A DNA stretch of 41,235 bases from an uncultured Desulfobulbaceae bacterium (GTDB taxonomy: Bacteria > Desulfobacterota > Desulfobulbia > Desulfobulbales > BM004). A model generated the notes under the pieces. The model was not told the origin of the DNA, made no database searches, and was given only the letters and a program-made list of their open reading frames with translations. The translations under genes were made by a program, and so were the position numbers. Location of the stretch: positions 1 through 41,235 of the forward strand of contig CAMYKS010000010.1 of NCBI GenBank assembly GCA_947259115.1. Direction: 5' to 3'. Shown here one piece after another: positions 24,455 to 31,579 of this stretch (its first letter is position 1; the number at the start of each line of letters is the position of its first letter).

Positions 24455-25210
24455 TCACTGAACCTCTTTTACCTTATCAACAATCAAGTCAACCTTGTCA
24501 GTATCCTCAATAAACTGTTGATTCAGATTTAAAATATAACCATTTTTGGGAGGAAAACCAAGCGATGCCCCGAGATAGTATCTGCCGGGCGGCAGGTACA
24601 GGGTGTACTCTCCCTGCGTATCGGTCCAGGCCGATATATAATCGGGAAGAACGCCGAACTGTTCCAACTTGTGGGCCATGGCATATGCCATTGCAGCCGG
24701 ACTCCCTGATTCATGTTTCACTTTCCCCGTTACCCTGATGAGATCAGCATTTTTTTTCTGGTGTTTTCTGGCAGCTTCACGCAGATTGAGCACCATAAAA
24801 TCCATGCTGCGTTTCACCCCGGCGGCAACCTCAAAGGCAACAGCTTCTCCGGAATGCTTATCTCCGTATGCCAGAGGCCCGAACCGTCCCCCACCCTGGC
24901 GGAAAACAGCCACTGCCCAATAGTTTCCCGGGGGAAGCTGCACCTGGTATTGACCATTCTCACCTGTCCGATTTGATATGAAATCAGCAGGTCTTTTTAC
25001 ATCAAGGCTGTCAAAGATATATACCTCTGCGCTCTGCACCGGTTCTTCAACAATATCCAGAACCCTGCCTCCGAGAACACCTGGTTCTGCTGCCACAGGT
25101 GCTGGCAAATTGCCTGAAAACAAAACAACAAAGACCAACAATAAAATTGTTATTCTCTGCAATCTCACTGCTGACTTCACATAAAAATGTGCACAATATT
25201 CTTCATTCAT
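24455..25210 (-). CDS. Secreted carboxypeptidase-regulatory-like (Ig-fold) protein
   Basis: 251 residues. Signal peptide ~1-41 (ITILLLVFVVLFSG...APVAAE). Two Ig-fold repeats: ~45-140 (LGGRVLDIVEEPVQSAEVYI then GQYQVQLPPGNYWAVAVF) and ~158-245 (VTGKVKHESGSPAAMAYAMA then GEYTLYLPPGRYYLGASLG). It is homologous to 8494-9663, which has three repeats. The ATG overlaps the TGA of the double beta-helix gene (ATGA), so the two are translationally coupled. This repeats the Ig-fold/beta-helix association seen at 8.5-10.7 kb. An octamer array begins two bases after the stop. Likely a periplasmic or surface adhesion or assembly partner; no enzyme domain. Confidence 0.8.
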   Translation of the reverse strand: MNEEYCAHFYVKSAVRLQRITILLLVFVVLFSGNLPAPVAAEPGVLGGRVLDIVEEPVQSAEVYIFDSLDVKRPADFISNRTGENGQYQVQLPPGNYWAVAVFRQGGGRFGPLAYGDKHSGEAVAFEVAAGVKRSMDFMVLNLREAARKHQKKNADLIRVTGKVKHESGSPAAMAYAMAHKLEQFGVLPDYISAWTDTQGEYTLYLPPGRYYLGASLGFPPKNGYILNLNQQFIEDTDKVDLIVDKVKEVQ

Positions 25211-27675
25211 TGGACAATAGTATCAAGCCGGCCGGGCAGAACAGGATCAACCTGCACCTTGCCGATATACGACTCATCTTCCTGGTCAAAAATAACCACT
25301 GCCGGGTCGTCCCCGCCCCACCAGTTATGCCTGGCGTTTACCTCCTGGCGGTTAAAATCCCCAAGCCGCAGGCTATAACGCTCATTGGCATATATGTTAT
25401 TATATTGCAATGCAAGACCTGCGCCTTTTTCCCGAATAAAAACACCGATCTCATTTTCACTTATATCGTTGCGGTCTATCCGGCCCACACCACGGAATGA
25501 CCTGATGCCGATCTCGTTCTGTTTGAAGACTGACCCTGTTATCTCAACTGGACCGCTGCGGAAACGCATGCCTCCATAGTTATCCATAAAACGGCAGCCG
25601 GTTATTCTGAGCGGTGTAAAATGGCTGTGGATTCCCCATGTAGCATAAGAAAAATCAGAGTAGGTAAAAAAACTTTCACCGGCCTGCTGCAGGCTGACCT
25701 CATCCCAATAACCTAGTTCCCCGCCTTCCTCTGCAGTATAGGTTATCCTGCTCTCTTTTGTCCCCTTTGATTCTATTACACCAAGGATCTCCAGACCTGC
25801 TCCCTGGTCAAACCTGACCGTTGTGCCGGGTCTCACCTCTAATTTTGAGCCTTGGACGAAAGTGACTTTTTCAGTTACTGCAATATTGCCACCCCACACG
25901 ACATCTCCGGACATTTGCGGCCAGGCCCAGGTAAAGGAAAAAGGCACAGCACTCTGCTCCAGGTAATGCACTGTTCCAAGACCAGCTTCATCGTCGCCAT
26001 CATAAATCTCCCGCACAAGGTCGGAATCATCCCACCAGTTATCACGGGCATCTATGTCGCTACTCCCCTCCAGACCGATACCATACAGGCTGTTGGCAAA
26101 GATATTGTTTTGGGTGATTGAGCCGCTGTAGGAAACTATGGCAATACCGCGCTCACCGTTTGCGGCAATACTGTTGCCGGAAATGATACCCCGGGATTCC
26201 CGGATAATAATACCGTTGATGCCGTTATTTTGAATCGCATTACCGCTGATTCTAAGATGATCACTGTTTCGCAGCGCCAGGCCGCCTTCCTGGTTTGATG
26301 CAATGAAATTTCTTTGCACTTCCGTATAGTTGGCATCAGCAACCAGGAGCCCGAAACGGTTGCCTATCATCAGGTTGTCCTCAATCCGTGCAACGCCCTC
26401 CCGTACCCGTAGTCCGTCGTGCTCATTGCTTGCAAACACATTATGGTGCGCCTTGAGGTCCAGGCGGAAAAAGTTGGCGCCATTCTGATTGTTGATAATC
26501 TCATTATGTTCAAAGACAACTTCCGAATCCCTGGCCTGGACACCGCTTTTATTATTGTAAAAAATATTTCTGCCCATGATGACAAGGGATTCCTGGAACT
26601 GAGCCCCTCTATAGTTATTCCTGAGCACGGAATTTGTCACAGCAACATTGGCAAAATGAAAATGCATGCCGCGGTAGGCGTCTTCAATCTGGCAGAACTC
26701 AATGAGATTTTGTAACTGGTCACTGCCGAGAATATTGATGGAATCCCAGTCCCCCATAGACCGGTTCTGCTCTGCCGACCTGAAAATTATGGGGGCCGAG
26801 CTGGTGCCCTTGGCAATGAGCCTCCCCTGGATCATGAGACCGTTTTCGCCGATCCCGTCATTATTCGTATCTTTCTTGCTGAACTCGACAACGGTGCCCG
26901 GCATGATGAGCAGTTGGGCTTCAGGGGGCAAACGCACCAGACCCTCAACCAGGATCCTGCCCTTCCAAACCGTTACTCCCAACAATGCCTCATCCCGATA
27001 TACCCGGCTTGTTACCTTATCCTCAGGGCTGTAGCTCCTGATTGGCAAAGAAGGTACGGATTTGCCGCTAAACTCATCCTTCTTGCCGTTACCTGAAATC
27101 GTCGAATCCTTCCTGGTTAAATGGCCCCCATTGAGCAGAAACAGGCCGTAATCGTTTTTCTCAACTATAGACCTGTTAAGACTAACAGAACTGTCTTCTC
27201 CCTGAATGATCAGGCCGTAACGGTTTTCAACAAGTGAAACCTTTTCCGCTGTCAGCTTGCCATGGCTCACAGTAAGAGCTGTTTCCGCCCCTGTTATGGT
27301 GGACCATGCAATATCTGCCGTACCGGAATCAATGATTATCCCTGCCCAGGAGTCCAGCAGTTCCTGTTGAACTCCTCCAGCCATGGTAAAGATAACCGGG
27401 GCATCCTTTTGGCCCTGAACGTTAAGGCTGCCGCGGATGGTTATCTCCGTCCTGTGGGATACATATTCAGGGTCTGTTTTCGTGCTGTCTGCCGGCAGAA
27501 CACGCACCACGGTTCCGGGCATAACTGTTAGGATGACGCCGGCGGGCACCAGAATATCCTCTTTCACAAGGACCTCGTTGCTCCAGACAGTATCTGAAGT
27601 CAACACTTCTGCTCCCGCACCGGCAGGGATTAGGAGCACAAACATCAATATGGCCGCTAGTCTATCCACTTTCAT
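25207..27675 (-). CDS. Large secreted protein with two NosD-like beta-helix domains
   Basis: 822 residues. Signal peptide ~1-22 (ends PAGAGA). It has several copies of the N-cap: ~28-60 (TVWSNEVLVKEDI...MPGTVVRV), ~235-270 (LPPEAQLLIMPGTVVEFSKK) and ~590-620 (VVWGGNIAVTEK...EVRPGTTVRF). Beta-helix coils lie between them (NVAVTNSVLRNNYRGAQF, GNAIQNNGINGIIIRESRG and others). Two C-terminal signatures, DNWWDDSD...IYDGDDEAGLG and HNWWGGDDPA...IFDQEDESYIG, show that it is built from at least two units of the type found singly in 9796-10725 and 21131-22132. It has no lipobox, so it is soluble or secreted. It is coupled to the Ig-fold gene downstream. Likely a surface or periplasmic scaffold. Confidence 0.84.
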   Translation of the reverse strand: MKVDRLAAILMFVLLIPAGAGAEVLTSDTVWSNEVLVKEDILVPAGVILTVMPGTVVRVLPADSTKTDPEYVSHRTEITIRGSLNVQGQKDAPVIFTMAGGVQQELLDSWAGIIIDSGTADIAWSTITGAETALTVSHGKLTAEKVSLVENRYGLIIQGEDSSVSLNRSIVEKNDYGLFLLNGGHLTRKDSTISGNGKKDEFSGKSVPSLPIRSYSPEDKVTSRVYRDEALLGVTVWKGRILVEGLVRLPPEAQLLIMPGTVVEFSKKDTNNDGIGENGLMIQGRLIAKGTSSAPIIFRSAEQNRSMGDWDSINILGSDQLQNLIEFCQIEDAYRGMHFHFANVAVTNSVLRNNYRGAQFQESLVIMGRNIFYNNKSGVQARDSEVVFEHNEIINNQNGANFFRLDLKAHHNVFASNEHDGLRVREGVARIEDNLMIGNRFGLLVADANYTEVQRNFIASNQEGGLALRNSDHLRISGNAIQNNGINGIIIRESRGIISGNSIAANGERGIAIVSYSGSITQNNIFANSLYGIGLEGSSDIDARDNWWDDSDLVREIYDGDDEAGLGTVHYLEQSAVPFSFTWAWPQMSGDVVWGGNIAVTEKVTFVQGSKLEVRPGTTVRFDQGAGLEILGVIESKGTKESRITYTAEEGGELGYWDEVSLQQAGESFFTYSDFSYATWGIHSHFTPLRITGCRFMDNYGGMRFRSGPVEITGSVFKQNEIGIRSFRGVGRIDRNDISENEIGVFIREKGAGLALQYNNIYANERYSLRLGDFNRQEVNARHNWWGGDDPAVVIFDQEDESYIGKVQVDPVLPGRLDTIVQ

Positions 27676-27762
27676 TTATACTGTTGCTCCATCAGTGTAA
27701 GGTGTGAGCATTCCAGAACCTTTAATACTATTGCATTTCTGCAGTTTTCCCAACTCAATTTT

Positions 27763-27969
27763 GCTTCATGCGTTTAAAAACCCTGGCAGCAACAGGGCCT
27801 ACTACATCTTTATGCTGCAGGCGCAATACCTGTCGGCTGAGTGTTTTTTACGAGGCAGACAATTCTGCTTCACACGTCTAATAAATCCTTCCAGCAACAG
27901 GGCCTGATCACATTATCATCAGGGCACAGGCCCAATAGAAGTCGCCGGAGTGTTTTTACGGAGATCGAT
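27763..27969. repeat. Degenerate ~104-bp tandem repeat, two copies
   Basis: Unit 1 (27763-27866) and unit 2 (27867-27969) align end to end. Shared blocks are GCTTCA, CAGCAACAGGGCCT, the CAGG.C/GGCAC cluster, GTCG.C.GAGTGTTTTT and ACG.AG. They are clearly diverged copies. Confidence 0.65.
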
Positions 27970-27971
27970 AA

Positions 27972-28017
27972 AAATTAAGCAATATTTATACCACTTTGTA
28001 TAAATATTGCTTAATTT
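27972..28017. repeat. Perfect 20-bp AT-rich inverted repeat
   Basis: Arms AAATTAAGCAATATTTATAC and its exact complement flank a six-base loop (CACTTT). The stem is long and AT-rich, without a GC clamp, so it is atypical for a terminator. It could be an operator or a small cruciform-forming element. Confidence 0.9.
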
Positions 28018-28100
28018 CTTCTTTTTATAGCCTTTTCCCGAGAAATTGGCTGAATAAACTATTTTTTTAAAATGGGAGTTCTTAGGGAAATACATAAAAA

Positions 28101-28127
28101 ACCGGGCCGCCGTAAAGGGGACCCGGT
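28101..28127 (-). terminator. Rho-independent terminator of the small lipoprotein gene
   Basis: On the minus strand the stem ACCGGG...CCCGGT is followed directly by TTTTTTATG. It lies 28 bases past the stop codon of the gene at 28155-28403. Confidence 0.75.
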
Positions 28128-28154
28128 ATAAGAGCGCTAAATCATGGTCAGATA

Positions 28155-28403
28155 TTACTGTTTCTGCAGGGCTTTATCCATTTCCTCCAGCCTGTCATTA
28201 CCAAGGTCCTGGGTGGCTCTTGCCTTATCCATGGGCGTGCGTATTTTTTTTACTGCGGTCTCTGCCGCCTGGTCAGTCATCTTTTCTACGCTGCCCTTTT
28301 CCTCAACCTGCGGTTCCTCGTTTTTTGAACACCCGAGCACCAGTGCAAGCAGAATACTGACAAATACAGCACCCAAAAAATAACAGTAAGCTTTTCTATC
28401 CAT
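28155..28403 (-). CDS. Small lipoprotein
   Basis: 82 residues. The signal ends in VLGC (lipobox), giving a mature peptide of about 57 residues that is highly charged and helical (EEPQVEEKGSVEKMTDQAAE...), with a coiled-coil look. An AAGG SD seven bases before the ATG supports the start. It lies 67 bases downstream of the pentaheme cytochrome gene on the same strand and ends at a good terminator, so it is probably the last gene of that unit. No family recognised. Confidence 0.78.
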   Translation of the reverse strand: MDRKAYCYFLGAVFVSILLALVLGCSKNEEPQVEEKGSVEKMTDQAAETAVKKIRTPMDKARATQDLGNDRLEEMDKALQKQ

Positions 28404-28470
28404 AAGTGTACCTTCACAGTTTGTTTATTGCTGTAACACCGGTCATTCCATCCCGGTTCATAATTATTAT

Positions 28471-30306
28471 CTATTGAACCCTTGTCTGAATGGCGGTTAT
28501 TTCCTGGGGCATTTTATCAGCATAGCGGTACATTTGCATAAACCGTCCGACCTCGAATAACTCCTGGTCCTTTTCAAGATCCTTGACAAAGGGATAGGCT
28601 ACTGCCGTAAAAAGCAGCCTTGCCGTTACGGTGAAGGGCCCCTTGTGACCGGTGGTATTTACTCTATAGGTAACCTGGTCTGAGCCTCCCACAAAGTCCT
28701 CATCTGAAACTGCCCTGCCAAAGACTCCAATTTCAGCAGGCACTGCTGATTTCACAAATCCTCTGGGCAGCAGCCTGTTATCTTTGGCAAACTTTGCAGC
28801 CCGCAGGAGGGTATAGGTCACCTCGTTGTCTGTATTGAGCATGACTCCCTCATAAATCTGGACCTGATCAGGTTGGGTTATCTCATCATAATGTTCTTCA
28901 AAACGGTTGATATCATTATCCGCATCATTACCCTCGATGCGTCCGTCAGCTTTGGGTTTTCCCGATTGAAAAATCACCTGACCGGCAGCATCTGCCACTG
29001 TGAGGTATATCCAGGTCCGCCTGGTCGGAATACCGGTGGGGAATTTATGCCCTGCTATGTTGTTCACCTGCAGTACGGCGGTTAGTTCATTTCCCCGGTG
29101 CTTAAGTCCGGCAAGTGACAACTGGGCGGTTTCGCGCTGCAGCAAATTCATGGTCCGTTCCTTGGTATCCTCAAACTTTTCAGTGGAAGCCGTAAGACCG
29201 AGGTTGTTAATATTATCCTGCAGAACATCAAGCATGAAAACATTGCCGCCCACAAAATGATGCTGGGAGAAATGATCTTTGGGCTCTGTATTCTTTGGAG
29301 CCCAGTGGGCAATATAAACACCGCCCTCCTCGGAATGCGGCATATGGCACTCCTGGCAGATCATGCCCTGGCCTGGATTCTCGCCAATGTCATAGCGTCT
29401 TTCAAAGTTTGCACCGTAATCACTGTGCTTCCATTCAATATAGACAACCTGTTCCGGGAATTCCCCTACCACGTTTCCCTGGGCATCCACATAGGGTGTG
29501 AACAGGGTATGGCAGGTGGCACAGAGGGCGGAATCATTGGTGTGAGGACCGTAGACCGGCGTAAAGCCGACACCTTTCTGCATAGTCTCCTGCACAGGGT
29601 TTTCATAGGGCCCATAAATTTCACGTTCCGGCCCCTTTTTCTCTGTATTTATTGTAAACTTGCCACTGAAGCTTTTTTGCCGGCCCAGGTTCTCATCCTG
29701 GATCTGGTGGCAGAGGGAACAGGAGACGCCATCCATGGCCGCAGCATGCAGATCATTTTTCGGACTTAAAAACCCCTTATCCAGCATCAGTTGGTCTTCA
29801 CCAGCTTTCTTTGCCTGGGTATAAGCCATGGGCATGTGGCATGTGGCGCATTTTTCCTCAATCACCTTTTTAAGGGCTGGATTGCGCTTGACCTCGGAAC
29901 TTACCTTTGCCTGCCAGAGCGGATCCTTTGCAGCATTGGCCATCATGGTTGAGCGCCAGTGGCCTGAAATTGACATGTCATTGCCGCTTCTGTCAGTGAG
30001 ATTTTCATGGCAGACACTGCAACGGGAGGAGCCCACAAAATTCTCTGTTTCAAATATTGCCATGCCTCCCCCGGCCTTGAATTTGCTTTTTTCCGGCCTG
30101 CTGTAATAGTTGGTGACATCAACCACGTTAACATCTTTCTCCATTTTACCTGAACTTGCCCCGGCAGGTGCTGACTCATCGGGAGCCTCTGATGCAATCC
30201 TGTTGCCTGCAGCACACGAAGCAAGCAGGACAGTCACAATAAACAGCATTAATATCGGCCCCATGGCAAAGGCCATTTTCTCTCTTGATAATTCTCTCCT
30301 GAGCAT
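28471..30306 (-). CDS. Pentaheme cytochrome c lipoprotein (cytochrome c554-like)
   Basis: 611 residues. An LLASC lipobox places the lipidated cysteine at ~31. Five CxxCH motifs lie in the N-terminal half: CSVCH (~96), CATCH (CATCHMPMAY), CSLCH, CATCH and CQECH (CQECHMPH). Further conserved His/Met residues (GHWRSTMM, HFVGGN, GHKFPTGIPTRR) resemble the cytochrome c554 / multiheme cytochrome family of Desulfobacterota and Geobacter. The C-terminal ~250 residues are beta-rich and heme-free. It is expected at the outer membrane or on the periplasmic face, in electron transfer; the physiological partner is unknown. A very strong SD (AGGAGGAGGG, five bases before the ATG) suggests high expression. 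It is divergent from the PhnD/kinase pair. Confidence 0.88.
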   Translation of the reverse strand: MLRRELSREKMAFAMGPILMLFIVTVLLASCAAGNRIASEAPDESAPAGASSGKMEKDVNVVDVTNYYSRPEKSKFKAGGGMAIFETENFVGSSRCSVCHENLTDRSGNDMSISGHWRSTMMANAAKDPLWQAKVSSEVKRNPALKKVIEEKCATCHMPMAYTQAKKAGEDQLMLDKGFLSPKNDLHAAAMDGVSCSLCHQIQDENLGRQKSFSGKFTINTEKKGPEREIYGPYENPVQETMQKGVGFTPVYGPHTNDSALCATCHTLFTPYVDAQGNVVGEFPEQVVYIEWKHSDYGANFERRYDIGENPGQGMICQECHMPHSEEGGVYIAHWAPKNTEPKDHFSQHHFVGGNVFMLDVLQDNINNLGLTASTEKFEDTKERTMNLLQRETAQLSLAGLKHRGNELTAVLQVNNIAGHKFPTGIPTRRTWIYLTVADAAGQVIFQSGKPKADGRIEGNDADNDINRFEEHYDEITQPDQVQIYEGVMLNTDNEVTYTLLRAAKFAKDNRLLPRGFVKSAVPAEIGVFGRAVSDEDFVGGSDQVTYRVNTTGHKGPFTVTARLLFTAVAYPFVKDLEKDQELFEVGRFMQMYRYADKMPQEITAIQTRVQ

Positions 30307-30611
30307 TTATTCCCTCCTCCTGACAATTAATCCTTACTGGGTATTATATATTTTTTTGAATATCACAGAACTTGTCTTATCTGCTGATATTTGTCAATCC
30401 ATTAATGAATTAATTTTGCGCATATCATACTCTGCAAAACTGCTGCTGAAGCCTTACCCTAACCCGGGTTATAATGAGAACGCTTGCAAAACGGCATGGT
30501 TTCAATTATTTTTGATGTGGGCCATTATTCCTCACATCAAAAAACTGACAGGTTTTTACCTCAGTGAACCAGGCATATTTTCATTAATTCTCTTTTTCCC
30601 GGGAGCAAGGG
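30307..30611. promoter_or_regulatory. Divergent promoter region, with a candidate -10 box
   Basis: 305 bases between a minus-strand cytochrome gene and the plus-strand PhnD gene. TATAAT occurs at 30470-30475, just after an AACCCGGGTT palindrome (30461-30470). The matching -35 (CTGAAG, 18-base spacing) is weak. No gene seen. Confidence 0.4.
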
Positions 30612-31529
30612 ATGATTACCATAAATATCAGCAAAATTTCTGTAACGCTTCTATTCTCTTTTTTGCTTGCCTTTGTTGTTGGCATTTTACCGGTAGCAGA
30701 AGTAGATGCCGGTGAAGAACGCATAGTTATAGGGCTGCTTCCAGAGATGAATGTATTCAAGCAGAAGGAGCGCTTTGAACCCCTTGCTGCATACTTAAGC
30801 AAACGCATGGAAATTGAAGTCAAGCTCACGATCCTAAGCCGCTACGGCAACATTATTGAAAGAATAAAGGAAGAGGAGATTGACGGGGCCTTTCTCGGTT
30901 CCTTCACCGGAGCCCTGGCCATCAGCCAGTTGGGTGTTGTGCCCTTGGCCCGGCCGATCAACATGGATGGGACATCCACATACTTTGGGTATATTTTTGT
31001 CAAAAAAGGCAGCAACATTAAAACAGTGGCAGATATGCAGGGCAAATCCCTGGCTTTGGTGGAAAGGGCCACCACCGCAGGGTATATCTTTCCACTGGCC
31101 TGGCTCAAACGCCAGGGAGTAGATGACATCAGCACATATTTCAGTGATCATTTTTTCGCCGGCAGCCATGACGGAGCCATTGATGCAGTACTGCATAACA
31201 AGGCAGATGTCGGAGCGGCTAAAAACACCATTTATGATCGTATGCGGCGATCTCACCCACGGATTGACGAAGAACTCATTATCCTGGCCACCTCGCCCAG
31301 GGTACCTTCCAACGGTCTCTGTGTGCGTGAAAATCTAGCCCCACAATACAAAGAACACTTGAAGAATTTACTCCTGAACCTGCACCAGGGACAGGAAGGC
31401 GTGGAGGTGCTCAAAAAACTGGGCGCCAAGCGCTTTGTGGAAACAAGCCTGGAAGATTACCAACCGGTGCTGGATCTTGCACTGGAAGCAGGTATAGACA
31501 CGAAGGGATATGATTATTATAATCCCTGA
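30612..31529 (+). CDS. PhnD-type periplasmic binding protein paired with a sensor kinase
   Basis: 305 residues. Signal peptide ~1-33 (ends EVDAG). Type-2 binding protein: IVIGLLPEMNVFKQKERFEPLAAYLSKRM, then GAFLGSFTGALA, then TVADMQGKSLALVERATTAGYIFPLAWL (the hinge helix region), and FFAGSHDGAIDAVLHNKADVGA, the typical PhnD second half. Ligands of the class are phosphonates, phosphate or other anions. No transporter genes are present; instead a hybrid histidine kinase starts 50 bases downstream on the same strand, so it probably presents a ligand to the kinase, as TorT does for TorS. It shares fold and length with the PhnD lipoprotein at 18421-19338 but has no lipobox. Confidence 0.87.
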   Translation: MITINISKISVTLLFSFLLAFVVGILPVAEVDAGEERIVIGLLPEMNVFKQKERFEPLAAYLSKRMEIEVKLTILSRYGNIIERIKEEEIDGAFLGSFTGALAISQLGVVPLARPINMDGTSTYFGYIFVKKGSNIKTVADMQGKSLALVERATTAGYIFPLAWLKRQGVDDISTYFSDHFFAGSHDGAIDAVLHNKADVGAAKNTIYDRMRRSHPRIDEELIILATSPRVPSNGLCVRENLAPQYKEHLKNLLLNLHQGQEGVEVLKKLGAKRFVETSLEDYQPVLDLALEAGIDTKGYDYYNP

Positions 31530-31579
31530 TCAACTAAGCATTCCTGCTATCTACACCCGATACTTGACCGGTTGAATCG

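Larger units (their letters stand above)
27676..28154. other. Structured intergenic region upstream of the double beta-helix gene
   Basis: 479 bases with no credible gene. It contains, from left to right, a two-copy degenerate tandem repeat (27763-27969), a perfect 20-base inverted repeat (27972-28017) and a terminator (28101-28127). The promoter of the beta-helix operon should lie here. Confidence 0.7.

Noticed and set aside
30110..30715. 201-residue plus-strand frame spanning the divergent spacer
   Set aside because: Overlaps the start of the pentaheme cytochrome and the PhnD gene, both well supported. Low-complexity translation.
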